Part shown: positions 47,396-60,490 of the stretch, in pieces
Position numbering within the stretch: the first letter of the stretch is position 1
How the letters are laid out: each line of letters begins with the position of its first letter
Notes under the pieces: generated by a model
Databases searched by the model: none
The model's input: only the letters and a program-made list of their open reading frames with translations
What the model was told of the DNA's origin: nothing
Made by a program: the position numbers and the translations under genes
Source of the DNA: Stictocephala bisonia
Lineage: Eukaryota; Arthropoda; Insecta; Hemiptera; Membracidae
Direction of reading: 5' to 3'
NCBI GenBank assembly: GCA_035578905.1
Contig: JAQJVL010000004.1
Coordinates: forward strand, 5,923,340-5,987,339
DNA length: 64,000 bases

Positions 47396-48249
47396 GTAGG
47401 TTTGTGAGGAGTGCGTGTTAAGTTTCTGTCTGTGTTATTTTAGTTTGATGTTTTTATCCAATGTGACTGTATATTTACAAATATCTAACAAAATAAGAAT
47501 TCTTTAGGCTAGTAATACACTGATTTAGGCTTACTAATTAACTTTAGAGAAATATAAAATTCAGAAGATGCGAATATACGTGTGTGGTTTTGTAAGCCAC
47601 CCGACAGTGATCCCTTGCATGGGTTCGCGCTCGTCGTTCTATCTATGTGGTATGATAATTTGATTTATAAATATGCAATAATATACAATGATTTTAACTC
47701 GTTTTTCGTGTAAAATAAATTACAAACTTAGCTCACTTTTAAGGTAGAAAAATATAAATCTATAAATATCTAACTATTCAGTTACATACTATAATGTTTT
47801 ATGTCAAAAGTTATTAATATCCTCATAAAAACAACTCTCAACCTTTAGTTAAACCCATGACTAGCTTTGATGAAACTTTTGTACATGAAATGTTTATGTT
47901 AATGTTTGTGTAAAATGTTATGTTATTGGAAAGACCATTTTAATTGAGCGTCAATAACAGTTTTATACGGGTCAGATTTGGTTCTACAAAATCATGTTCA
48001 AAATATAATTCTTAAAAAAAAGAAATAACGAGATAAAAATAGTAAGGCAATACTATGTTTAGTGTCATAGTCTAAAATATAAACAAATACATGCATAAAT
48101 TTAAATATAAATAATTATTTAATTAAATATATTAAAAAATAAAGGAACAAGACGTTTACATTAACTACCACCTTAAATAACGTGTGCAGATACGTTGTCT
48201 AAAAATGACAATTTGTTATACACATTAACAGAAAGATTATCATTGTTCG

Positions 48250-48552
48250 TGTATGAGAAGAGGTGTGTGTTATCACTATTTTGTGTGTATGGTATGGGTG
48301 GGTCATCTTCAACGTAATTATGTGGTTGAGTGGGTGGGTCATCATCACTGTGCGTGTATGGATGGATTATCACCATCGTACGTGTATGGGTGGGTCATCA
48401 CCACCGTAATTATGTGGTTGGGTGGGTGGGTCATCAATACTGTGCATGTATGGATGGATTATCACCACCGTACGTGTTTTGGCGGGTCATCACTACTGTA
48501 CGCGTGTGGTTGGGTAGGTGGATCACCAGCTCTATATACGTATGGTAGGTGA
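48250..48552 (+). repeat. 36-bp minisatellite locus 6 (single G-rich orientation)
   Basis: Eight or so diverged G-rich units (GTATGGATGGATTATCACCA, GTACGTGTATGGGTGGGTCA). A longer segment with CGTAATTATGTGGTTG recurs at 48313 and 48405, giving a compound period of about 92 bp. Confidence 0.75.
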
Positions 48553-49500
48553 TCGATCATTTGACATAAATTACTTAATTATTGTGATTTTTTGTAAATT
48601 GCTAAGATTAATTTAAAATGAGTTTATAACAAAATTAATAAATATTCTCAAGTTTACGAACACAGTTTTACGACGTACTCCCACCAACCCTGCGAACAAT
48701 AGTTATATTTGTTTTTTATTTATTTCAGTTTGCATTCTAATGTACTTAATTGAATTCTAATGTAAAATAAACGTTTGAGGTAGTAAAGACTATACCTGAA
48801 ACGTTAGGTTTTATTTAACCCCTAACCTTTATCAGGCAGTGTCCCTGATATCCAGCAAACATTAGCAAAGATATCGACGTCTTGGCACGCCAAAATCCAT
48901 TCCTAAGGATGTTGGGGTTGTTGAATGATGTTTATGATATTTTAACATGACAGTACAAAAACATAAAGTCAAACATCTTACTCATGTTGCATTAAAAAGG
49001 TAGGTTGTGTTTTCAACACTTAAAATTTTAGCCTACATTGTAAGTTTTGCTACAAATCGTAAACTCATTTATAGATTTCAATATTTTTCAGTTACATATA
49101 CTTTTCCTTTGATAAGTTATAAATATGGAATAATAATGTAAAATATAATCACCCTCTTTTTCCAGACGAACATTTTCAATTTTTGTAAAACGTCTGAAAA
49201 GGTATTACAGTTGCTATGATAGAAGCTTCACTGTACTATTTCAATCCATTTAAGTTACAGTGCGTTCATCATGAGTACTTACTTTGTCATTACAGTCTAT
49301 TATCTTTATAAGAATTTATTAAAACATTTAGGCTAGGTAAAAATTTAGGCTAAATTTTTGGGACTTTCATTGTTTTAAAGACGGTAATTTTAAAAGTGTA
49401 TTTTAATTAATGTTTAGTTTGTTACATGCCAATCAACAGTTCAATCACTCAACCTTTCAATTGTTTTTGTTACAAGGAGTATATTCGCAGAAATCATGCA
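48553..49500. other. Non-coding sequence, nothing recognised
   Basis: AT-rich, no gene or repeat supported. Confidence 0.35.
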
Positions 49501-49662
49501 TAATTTTTTTTACTTCACTTGCCAGTTCACATGAACCTACATGCCTGTGCTAGACTGTATTCAACGAGTAAAGTACCGACCGTTGGCTCAGTGGGGATTC
49601 GAACCTTGGACCTTGCCCTCCACATTCCGAAGCCTTAGCCACTTAGCCACCTCGTCAGCAAC
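49501..49662 (-). mobile_element. tRNA-derived SINE, family A, copy 3
   Basis: Minus strand: GAGGTGGCTAAGTGGCTAAG (A-box region), a B box whose complement GGATTCGAACC lies at 49595-49605, the shared CCACTGAGCCAACGGTCGGT and CATGTGAACTGGCAAGTGAA segments, then an A-rich tail (T run near 49504-49511). It is very similar to copy 1 apart from a short insertion before the B box. Confidence 0.85.
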
Positions 49663-49889
49663 CATTAAAATAATTCATAACTCATAATCTATAATCACTT
49701 ACAGGTTGTTCAAACTTCTGTTGGTTCGAAATTTTTACTCTATAAAATATGTTATTTTATTTCAATTTAGTATTCCACCCACACATTTCTGTTCAACAAC
49801 CCTAAGCAAGTTGCCATTTATACGCAATATTAATGTTACTTCACATTTTGTTGAGTTTCAAATTGATTGATCGGATGGTTGTATAGCTA

Positions 49890-52800
49890 CACACCACATA
49901 GGGACTGAGGTTGTGTATCTATACTGGTGTGATTAACTGTTCAGAGTCACTTGGTTACAGTAATAGGGTTAGTTATATCGTGGCTTCAGTGGAGACTGAA
50001 CCTCCAGTATATTATACCACAAAGGCGATAAGGTCGTATAGCTATCCTGGTGTGACTGTGTGTATAATGTGGCTACAGTGTTAAGGGGACTGAACCTCCA
50101 GTATATATACCACAAAGGCGATAAGGTCGTACAGATATCTTAGTGTGACTGTGTGTGTAATGTGGCTTCAGTGTTAAGGAGACTGAACCTCCAGTACATG
50201 TACCACAAAGGCTATAAGGTCGTACAGATATCTTAGTGTGACTGTGTGTGTAATGTGGCTTCAGTGTTAAGGAGACTGAACCTCCAATATATATACCACA
50301 AAGGCGATAAGGTCATACAGATATCTTAGTTTGACTGTGTGTGTAATGTGGCTTCAGTGTTAAGGAGACTGAACCTCCAGTATATGTACCACAAAGGCCA
50401 TAAGGTCGTATAGCTATCCTGGCGTGACTGTGTGTGTGTGTGTAATGTGGCTTCAGTGTTAAGGAGACTGAACCTCCAGTATATATACCACAAAGGCGAT
50501 AAAGTCGTATAGCTGTCCTGGTGTGACTGTTTGTGTAATGTGGCTTCAGTGTTAAGGGGACTGAACCTCCAGTATATATTCCACAAAGGCGATAAGGTCG
50601 TATAGCTATCCTGGTATGGTTTTTCGTTTAATGTGGCTTCAGTGTTAAGGGGGCTGAACCTCCATTATATGTACCACAAAGGCGATAAGGTCGTATAGCT
50701 ATCCTGGTGTGACTGTGTGTGAAATGTGGCTTCAGTGTTAAGGGGTGTGTACCTGCAGTATATATACCACAAAGGTGATGATAAGGTCGTATAGATATCC
50801 TGGTGTGACTGTGGGTGTAATGTGGTTTCAGTGTTAAGGGGACTGAACCTCCAGTATATATACCACAAAGGTGATAAAGTCGTATAGATATCCTGGTGTG
50901 ACTGTGTGTGTGTAATGTGGCTTCAGTGTTAAGGGGACTGAACCTCCAGTATATGTACCACAAAGGCGATAAGGTCGTATAGCTAACCTGGTGTGACTGT
51001 GTGTGTAATGTGGCTTCAGTGTTAAGGGGACTGAACATCCAGTATATGTACCACAAAGGCGATAAGGTCGTATAGCTATCCTGGTGTGACTGTGTGTGTA
51101 ATGTGGCTTCAGTGTTAAGGGGACTAAACCTCCAGTATATACACCACAAAGGCGATAAGGTCGTACAGATATCTTGGTGTGACTGTGTGTGTAATGTGGC
51201 TTCAGTGTTAAGGGGACTGAACCTCCAGTATATGTACCACAAAGGCGATAAGGTCGTATAGCTATCCTGGTGTGACTGTGTGTGTAATGTGGCTTCAGTG
51301 TTAAGGGGACTGAACCTCTAGTATATACACCACAAAGGCGATAAGGTCGTATAGCTATCCTGGTGTGACTGTGTGTGTAATGTGGCTTCAGTGTTAAGGG
51401 GACTGAACCTCCAGTATATGTACCACAAAGGCGATAAGGTCGTATAGCTATCCTGGTGTGACTGTGTGTGTAATGTGGCTTCAGTGTTAAGGGGACTGAA
51501 CCTCGAGTATATGTACCACAAAGGCGATAAGGTCGTATAGCTATCCTGGTGTGACTGTGTGTGTAATGTGGCTTCAGTGTTAAGGGGACTGAACCTCCAG
51601 TATATATACCACAAAGGCGATAAGGTCGTACAGATATCTTAGTGTGACTGTGTGTGTAATGTGGCTTCAGTGTTAAGGGGACTGAACCTCCAGTATATAT
51701 ACCACAAAGGCGATAAGGTCGTACAGATATCTTAGTGTGACTGTGTGTGTAATGTGGCTTCAGTGTTAAGGGGACTGAACCTCCAGTATATATACCACAA
51801 AGGCGATAAGGTCGTACAGATATCTTAGTGTGACTGTGTGTGTAATGTGGCTTCAGTGTTAAGGGGACTGAACCTCCAGTATATACACCACAAAGGCGAT
51901 AAGGTCGTATAGCTATCCTGGTGTGACTGTGTGTATAATGTGGCTTCAGTGTTAAAGGGACTGAACCTCCAGTACATATACCACAAAGATGATAAGGTCG
52001 TATATACTGATATTGTGTATATTCTGGTGTGACTTTTTGTAATGTGGCTTCAGTGTTAAGGGGACTGAACCTCCAGTATATATACCACAAAGGCGATAAG
52101 GTCGTACAGATATCTTAGTGTGACTGTGTGTGTAATGTGGCTTCAGTGTTAAGGGGACTGAACCTCCAGTATATATACCACAAAGGCGATAAGGTCGTAC
52201 AGATATCTTAGTGTGACTGTGTGTGTAATGTGGCTTCAGTGTTAAGGAGACTGAACCTCCAGTATATGTACCACAAAGGCGATAAGGTCGTACAGATATC
52301 TTAGTGTGACAGTGTGTGTAATGTGCCTTCAGTGTTAAGGAGACTGAACCTCCAGTATATGTACCACAAAGCCGATAAGGTCGTACAGATATCTTAGTGT
52401 GACTGTGTGTGTAATGTGGCTTCAGTGTTAAGGAGACTGAACCTCAAGTATATGTACCACAAAGGTGATAAGGTCGTACAGATATCTTAGTGTGACTGTG
52501 TGTGTAATGTGGCTTCAGTTTTAAGGAGACTGAACCTCCAGTATATATACCACAAAGGTGATAAGGTCGTACAGATATCTTAGTGTGACTGTGTGTGTAA
52601 TGTGGCTTCAGTGTTAAGGAGACTGAACCTCCAGTATATGTACCACAAAGGCCATAAGGTCGTATAGCTATCCTGGCGTGACTGTGTGTGTAATGTGGCT
52701 TCAGTGTTAAGGGGACTGAACCTCCAGTATATATACCACAAAGGTGATAAGGTCGTATAGCTATCCTGGTGTGACTGTGTGTGTAATGTGGCTTTAGTAT

Positions 52801-54075
52801 TAAGGGGACTGAACCTCAAGTATATACAGCACAAAGGCGATAAGGTCGTATATACTGATATTGTGTATATCCTGGTGTGACTTTTTGTAATGTGGCTTCA
52901 GTGTTAAGGGGACTGAACCTCCAGTATATACACCACAAAGGCGATAAGGTCGTATAGCTATCCTGGTGTGACTGTGTGTATAATGTGGCTTCAGTGTTAA
53001 AGGGACTGAACCTCCAGTACATATACCACAAAGATGATAAGGTCGTATATACTGATATTGTGTATATCCTGGTGTGACTTTTTGTAATGTGGCTTCAGTG
53101 TTAAGGGGACTGAACCTCCAGTATATATACCACAAAGGCGATAAGGTCGTACAGATATCTTAGTGTGACTGTGTGTGTAATGTGGCTTCAGTGTTAAGGA
53201 GACTGAACCTCCAGTATATGTACCACAAAGGCGATAAGGTCGTACAGATATCCTGGTGTGACTGTGTGTGTAATGTGGCTTCAGTGTTAAGGAGACTGAA
53301 CCTCCAGTATATATACCACAAAGGCGATAAGGTCGTACAGATATCTTAGTGTGACTGTGTGTGTAATGTGGCTTCAGTGTTAAGGAGACTGAACCTCCAG
53401 TATATATTCCACAAAGGCTATAAGGTCGTACAGATATCCTGGTGTGACTGTGTGTGTAATGTGGCTTCAGTGTTAAGGAGACTGAACCTCCAGTATATAT
53501 GCCACAAAGGCTATAAGGTCGTACATATATCCTGGTGTGACTGTGTGTGTAATGTGGCTTCAGTGTTAAGGAGACTGAAACTCCAGTATATATTCCACAA
53601 AGGCTATAAGGTCGTATAGCTATCCTGGTGTGACTGTGTGTGTAATGTGGCTTCAGTGTTAAGGAGACTGAACCTCCAGTATATATTCCACAAAGGCTAT
53701 AAGGTCGTATAGCTATCCTGGTGAGATTGTGTGTGTAATGTGGCTTCAGTGTTAAGGAGACTGAACCTCCAGTATATATACCACAAAGGCGATAAGGTCG
53801 TACAGATATCTTAGTGTGACTGTGTGTGTAATGTGGCTTCAGTGTTAAGGAGACTGAACCTCCAGTATATATACCACAAAGGCGATAAGGTCGTACAGAT
53901 ATCTTAGTGTGACTGTGTGTGTAATGTGGCTTCAGTGTTAAGGAGACTGAAACTCCAGTATATATACCACAAAGGTGATAAGGTCGTATAGCTATCCTGG
54001 TGTGACTGTGTAATGTGGCTCCAGTGATAAGGGGAGTGTACCTTTAGTATATACGCCGAAAAGGCACTGAGGATG
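49890..54075 (-). repeat. 93-bp satellite (largest array in the window)
   Basis: About 45 units of 93 bp. Landmarks are GTGTAATGTGGCTTCAGTGT, TAAGGGGACTGAACCTCCAG, ATACCACAAAGGCGATAAGG and TCGTATAGCTATCCTGGTGT (spacing verified at 51236 and 51329). Variants AGGAGACTG/AGGGGACTG and CGTACAGATATCTTAG/CGTATAGCTATCCTGG alternate in blocks. An unusual unit (CGTATATACTGATATTGTGT) recurs near 52005, 52845 and 53045, and a longer block is duplicated about 1,045 bp apart. As 93 is a multiple of three, long frames of up to 418 codons stay open on the minus strand; these are repeat artefacts. Confidence 0.95.
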
Positions 54076-54330
54076 TAAAACTACTGTGGTGGGATTTTCT
54101 GTATAATAAAGCTTCAATTTTAGGCTTAGATATACATTTACCATAAATTTTTTGAAGCTACCATTAAAGGCAATATTAATATTTAATTAAATAACGTTTA
54201 TTATTAATCTTTTTAAAAGTTCTGCTCGTATTATATGTCATAGTTTAATGTGGCTCATGTTAATTTAACTATCTTAATCGGAATAAATTAATATCTACTG
54301 TGTTAGAGTATGCTTACTTAAACGCGCCAA

Positions 54331-55774
54331 GTGCTAGCTGGTAGGAAAATTACTTGTACAAGTGCAGGCCCCGATGGGATTCCTCCGGCTATACTTAAGT
54401 ACTGCGCACCCATACTTGCTGCACATTTGAGTATACTTTTTAATTCACTTCTGGCTGCCGGGAGTTTCCCTGCTTGTTTGAAGAGTGGACTCGTCGTCCC
54501 AATTTTTAGGAAGGGTGACCATACTGTCATGAGCAACTACAGGCCTATAGTGATTCGATCAACATTAGCAAAGGTGTTTGAGGCGCTGGTTCTTGAGCAG
54601 CTCTATTTTTACCTGAAACCCTTCATACATGAGAGTCAACATGGTTTTCTCCGAGGACGCCCTACAATATCCTATCTTTTACAGTTTCAGGAATTTGTAA
54701 TGACCTCTTTTGTCGATTCATGTCAGTTGACTGCATATATTTAGATTACTCTAAGGCGTTTGATAGGGTAAATCATGGCTTGCTGATCGTAAAACTTGCT
54801 GGATATGGAGTAGGTGGTCGGCTTCTGAGTTGGCTGGAGAGTTACCTTAAAGGCCGCTCTTTAATAGTAAAATGCAATGGATCTATCTCCACTCCGTTCT
54901 CTGTTCTGTCTGGTGTTCCTCAGGGTTCTCACATTGGTCCTCTTGTATTCATTAGTTTTGTCAATGATATCTTCAAAAAAATTGGATCTGAACATATCCA
55001 AATGCCAAGTTATCTCGTTCACACGTGCATCTATATCTTTTAACTTTGACTATCGTATTGGAGGTGAGACCCTAGACAGAGTTGATCGAGTGAAAAACCT
55101 TGGAGTTATTCTGACCAGTTCCCTAAGCCCTGCTGACCATATTGCATTTGTCACTTCTAAGGCTTATTCCCTTCTGGGATTTATTGTAAGATCAACAAGG
55201 AGCTTCAAATCGTACAAATCCATGCTGGTCTTCTTTTTCAGTAAATTTCTTTGAGTCACTAAAAGAACATATTTACCACGTAACTAGTTTCACAAGTTTA
55301 AATTACAAATCTATCGTGCGGCCTGTGCTTGAGTATGGCACTGTGATCTGGTCCCCTTACCAACTCGGCCACATAGACGAGTTGAATAGAGTGCAGGCAC
55401 GCTTCATGAGGATGCTTGGAGCTCGTCTGGGCTACACCTACTGGGAAACACCCATATCGCAACTGGAACAGCGTTTCCAGCTGCAACCTCACCATCATCG
55501 GCGTGTCATCTTTGATCTGTTATTCATTTTTAAACTAATCAATGGACTGGTAGATAGCCCCGACCTTCTGGCGTCAGTTGATTTGAACATCCCAAGAGGA
55601 ACGAGATCCATGACTATCTTTAGCCGGAGATTTCTGTCTACATACTATTCATACAACTGTGGCTTGGTAAGACTTCAAAGACTTAGAAGTATGACGTCTG
55701 GGAGGGCGGACTTCTTCCAAGGATCTGCTTCTTCTTTTAAGAGGAATATTGCCCAAATCGTCGACCAGCTATAA
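54331..55774 (+). pseudogene. Jockey/CR1-clade retrotransposon RT, 5'-truncated, catalytic box deleted
   Basis: Plus-strand blocks in order: SAGPDGIPPAILKYCAPILA; LVVPIFRKGD and NYRPIVIRS; HGFLRGRPTISYLLQF; IYLDYSKAFDRVNHGLL (RT motif A, about 54735-54785); SGVPQGSHIGPLVFISFVND (motif B region); then LNISKCQVISF, VKNLGVILTSSLSPADHI, VRPVLEYGTVIWSP and a C-terminal end at TAA (about 55772). The segment that should hold the FADD catalytic pair is missing around 54985-54995: the frame jumps from FVNDIFKKIG to the LNISKC block with no F(A/V)DD between. At least two further frame changes occur. It lacks ORF1, the endonuclease and the RT start. It sits 250 bp right of the 93-bp array. Non-functional. 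Confidence 0.85.
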
Positions 55775-56405
55775 CCTGTGGGAATGTGTTTGCGTTTATT
55801 GTTATCAGCTGTTATGGTATGTTGGAATATTTATTATTGTTTCATCATTTTTATTTTGTTGTTGTTATTATTAATGTAGTCATTTACTACAAACTATTAA
55901 GGTTATTGATTCTTTATGTCATGTATATGCGTTATTAGCTGTGTACCTTTGTTATTTTGGAATACTTATTATTGTTACACCTTTTTTTGCTACCATTATT
56001 GTTGTTATTAACTTTCAAACTTTTAAGGTTGTTATTGCTGTTTATGAAGTGTTTGGTGTTCACATATTGTTAGCCCTTAATTGTTATCGTATTACTATAT
56101 CCATATTCTCTACTTGTTATTATGTTATTGCTATTCAATTGTTTTGTTTGTGGTAGGAGTAGAATATTGTCGTCTGCATCCAGTTAACATAGTATTTGCT
56201 TGGCCTTAAATGTGTTAAATGTTAGCTTATCTTACATATTTAGCCATCTACATTACTCATTGTAAAAATGGTTTTGTATCATTGGAAGTAATAAGTAAGG
56301 AATACTAAGACTAACGTAGCCAAACCTAACATAAACTGACCCAAGGAACTCACATCTTCTAACCTATTGCATAGTATCAAGAACTTAAATAACAATAAAA
56401 TACTT
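55775..56405 (+). mobile_element. Presumed 3' UTR of the Jockey/CR1-type element
   Basis: Follows the RT stop codon. It is T-rich with TTATTATTGTT motifs and ends near AATAACAATAAAATACTTAC (about 56387-56406), an A-rich and polyadenylation-like end. The exact 3' boundary is uncertain, and the small frame at 55941-56156 is not considered real. Confidence 0.4.
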
Positions 56406-56929
56406 ACTTAATTATATTCCACGACTCATTGCAGCTGAGCTTATCACGCTGAACAGTATGATTGCTTAGACAGGTTATGTATGGACAGCCTGTCCTGGTG
56501 TTCACAGTTAGAACGTTTTGCTGTATCATAAAGCAGCTGTTAAAGCGGATGCTAGTAAAGCCTCTCGTGTCACCTAACTTCAATTACGGTGACTTTGTAA
56601 TCACTGACATAACCACGGCTTTAGAAAAGATTTAATCTCACCCTAAATTATTTCTACAGCTTTATTTTGTTTAGCCTTGCACAGAAGTTATGTATCCCAT
56701 AAAAAACAGTTAACCACAATTAAACTAAATGTGCTTTACCTAAACGTTTACTTGAACGAAGCGACAGCATTTAGTCTTTGGCAACTTTACATTTCTACCT
56801 AATATGGTAACTGGTTAACCATAATATTATTTTCCATTAATCATTCATAGTATAGCTTGCGGTGTGGGATTTACATTCGAACAGTATAGGAAACATAAAT
56901 ACGATGTCTTTGGGTAGGATTTAGGACAT
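56406..56929. other. Non-coding spacer, nothing recognised
   Basis: AT-rich spacer between the retrotransposon and the 74-bp satellite. Confidence 0.35.
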
Positions 56930-59265
56930 TTAAAACGTGTATAAAGCTTTCCGCTTACACGTACATAGCTAATTATTTACCATCAATAAAAACCGTTAGT
57001 GTATAGTACATCCAGTAAGACTTTTCGCTTACACGTACATATCTAGTTATTTACCATCAATAAAAACCGTTACTATATAGTATATCCAGTAAGGCTTTCC
57101 GCTTACACGTACATATCTAGTTATTTACCATCAATAAAAACCGTTACTGAATAGTACATCCAGTAAGGCTTTCCGCTTACACGTACATATCTAGTTATTT
57201 ACCATCAATAAAAACCGTTACTGTATAGTACATACAGTAAGGCTTTCCGTTTACATGTACATATCTAGTTATTTACCATAAATAAAAACCGTTACTGTAT
57301 AGTACATACAGTAAGGCTTTCCGTTTACATGTACATATCTAGTTATTTACCATCAATAAAAACCGTTACTGTATAGTACATCCAGTAAGACTTTCCGTTT
57401 ACACGTACATATCTAGTTATTTACCATCAATAAAAACCGTTACTGTATAGCACATCTAGTAAGGCTTTCCGTTTACATGTACATATCTAATTATTTACCA
57501 TCAATAAAAACCGTTACTGTATGGTACATCCAGTAAAGCTTTCCGTTTACACGTACATATCTAGTTATTTACTATAAATAAAAACCGTTACTGTATGGTA
57601 CATCCAGTAAGCCTTTCCGTTTACACGTACATATCTAGTTATTTACCATTAATAAAAACCGTTATAGTACATCTAGTCAGGCTTTCCGTTTACACGTACA
57701 TATCTAGTTATTTACCATCAATAAAAACCGTTACTGAATAGTACATCCAGTAAGGCTTTCCGCTTACACGTACATATCTAGTTATTTACCATCAATAAAA
57801 ACCGTTACTGTATAGTACATCCAGTAAGGCTTTCCGCTTACACGTACATATCTAGTTATTTACCATCAATAAAAACCGTTACTGTATAGTACATCAGTAA
57901 GGCTTTCCGCTTACACGTACATATCTAGTTATTTACCATCAATAAAAACCGTTACTGTATAGTACATCCAGTAAGGCTTTCCGCTTACACGTACATATCT
58001 AGTTATTTACCATCAATAAAAACCGTTACTGTATAGTACATCCAGTAAGGCTTTCCGCTTACACGTACATATCTAGTTATTTACCATCAATAAAAACCGT
58101 TACTGTATAGTACATCTAGTAAGGCTTTCCGCTTACACGTACATATCTAGTTATTTACCATCAATAAAAACCGTTACTGTATAGTACATCCAGTAAGGCT
58201 TTCCGTTTACACGTACATATCTAGTTATTTACCATCAATAAAAACCGTTACTGTATAGTACATCTAGTAAGGCTTTCCGTTTACATGTACATATCTAGTT
58301 ATTTACCATCAATAAAAACCGTTACTGTATAGTACATCCAGTAAGGCTTTCCGTTTACACGTACATATCTAGTTATTTACCATCAATAAAAACCGTTACT
58401 GTATAGTACATCCAGTAAGGCTTTCCGTTTACAAGTACATATCTAGTTATTTACCATCAATAAAACCGTTACTGAATAGTACATTCAGTAAGGCTTTCCA
58501 CTTACACGTACATATCTAGTTATTTACCATCAATAAAAACCGTTACTGTATAGTACATCTAGTAAGGCTTTCCGTTTACACGTACATATCTAGTTATTTA
58601 CCATCAATAAAAACCGTTACTGTATAGTACATCTAGTAAGGCTTTCCGTTTACACGTACATATCTAGTTATTTACCATCAATAAAAACCGTTACTGTATA
58701 GTACATCTAGTAAGGCTTTCCGTTTACATGTACATATCTAGTTATTTACCATCAATAAAAACCGTAACTGTATAGTACATACAGTAAGGCTTTCCGCTTA
58801 CACGTACATATCTAGTTATTTACCATCAATAAAAACCGTTAGTGTATAGTACATCTAGTAAGGCTTTCCGCTTACACGTACATATCTAGTTATTTACCAT
58901 CAATAAAAACCGTTACTGTATAATACATCCAGTAAGGCTTTCCGTTTACACGTACAATTCTAGTTATTTACCATCAACAAAAACCGTTAGTGTATAGTAT
59001 ATCTAGTAAGGCTTTCCGTTTACACGTACATATCAAGTTATTTACCATCAATAAAAACCGTTATTGTATAGTACATCTAGTAAGGCTTTCCGTTTACATG
59101 TACATATCTAGTTATTTACCATCAATAAAAACCGTTACTGTATAGTACATCCAGTAAGGCTTTCCGTTTACATGTACATATCTAGTTATTTACCATCAAT
59201 AAAAACCGTTACTGTATAGTACATCCAGTAAGGCTTTCCGTGTACACGTACATATCTAGTTATTT
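56930..59265 (+). repeat. 74-bp satellite, left part
   Basis: About 31 units of 74 bp: TTATTTACCATCAATAAAAA, CCGTTACTGTATAGTACATC, CAGTAAGGCTTTCCG and TTACACGTACATATCTAG. CGCTTAC and CGTTTAC subtypes occur in blocks. The array is cut at 59265 by a Penelope-like element. Confidence 0.95.
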
Positions 59266-59294
59266 GACATTTTTAGCTATTAGATAAAGGATTA

Positions 59295-60220
59295 GCCATG
59301 GGATCACCACTTTAAAGCATCATAGCAGACATTTTCCTAAATTATATTGAAAATAAATACATTCTCAACCCTGAAATAAACCCTTACGCCAAGAAAATTA
59401 TATATTATCATAGATATGCTGATGACATTCTTTGTCTATTCAACGGAAACCAAAGACAAATAGATCTATTAGAAATCTTTCTGAACAAAATTCATCCCAA
59501 CTTAAAATTTACAACAGAAATAGAAAAATCTAACAGCATAAACTTTCTTGACCTTACCATAACTAAAAAAGATAACAAACACCAATTCAAAATTTATCGT
59601 AAACCAACATCAACAAATCAAATAATTCACAATACATCAAATCATCCAACTTCACACAAATTAGCAGCCTTCCACAGTATGATTCATAGACTACTGAATA
59701 CACCTCTTACAGAAGAAGATTACCAAGAAGAAATCAACATTATCAAACTAATTGCTGTCGATAATGGATATCAACAAAATTTAATAAGTAAATTAATTAA
59801 TAAACACAACAAGAAAACTCTTGATTCTAAAACTAAAGAAAAAAATAACTACATTCAAATGACCTATCATGGAGATATTAACAAATCTTTACATAACATA
59901 TTCTCCAAACAATGATATAAAATTACATATAAAACGAAGAACAGTATCAAACATATACTACAACATAACTACTCTACTAAAAATAATGAAAAAAATACAA
60001 TAATTCTGGAATTTATAAAATTAAATGTTCAACTTGTCCTAAATATTACATTGGCCACACAGGAAGAAGTTTTAATAGAAGATTCAAGGAACATATACCA
60101 AAAAAAATACATCAGAATTTATCAACATTTGCTGAACATTTAATACAAGAAAACCATATTATTTCATCAATTGAAGAAAATTTAGACATTATCCATTTTG
60201 CCCCTAAAAGTAAAAACTAG
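59295..60220 (+). pseudogene. Broken PLE reverse transcriptase and GIY-YIG endonuclease ORF
   Basis: The coding remnant of the PLE above. RT motifs from the GSPL block to the thumb run to about 59915, mostly in one frame. The stretch between 59915 and 60005 changes frame. The GIY-YIG domain runs about 60005-60219 and ends at a TAG. The YADD pair and the GIY/YIG residues are kept, but at least one nonsense codon (in the GSPL block) and a frameshift preclude a full product. It is AT-rich with long A runs, unlike the flanking satellite. Confidence 0.85.
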
Positions 60221-60464
60221 ATGCTATTGAAATATTTTACATATACAAAAACACAAAAAAACCCATCATTATTACTCAACGTTCAAATAAAATTTCACTC
60301 AAATATTATGTTTGATTCTATCATGAAGATGCAAAATTATAAAATTTAACAAAATCTACAACTTATCCATCTACATTTTTATTTAAATTTTTATAGTATC
60401 AGCTGTTAAATTAATTATTCTAAAGTTAAATATATTTATAACCCTATTTGTATTCTGTTTTCAA

Positions 60465-60490
60465 CTGATGATGGTCTTTCGAGACAGAAA
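60465..60490 (+). ncRNA. Possible decayed hammerhead-ribozyme core at the PLE 3' end
   Basis: CTGATGA (60465-60471), then a GTCT-TTCG-AGAC mini-stem, then GAAA (60487-60490): the CUGAUGA / stem II / GAAA arrangement of a hammerhead core. Penelope-like elements are known to carry hammerhead motifs in their terminal repeats. A good stem III with the cleavage-site U-H is not obvious here, so this may be inactive or coincidental. Confidence 0.35.
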
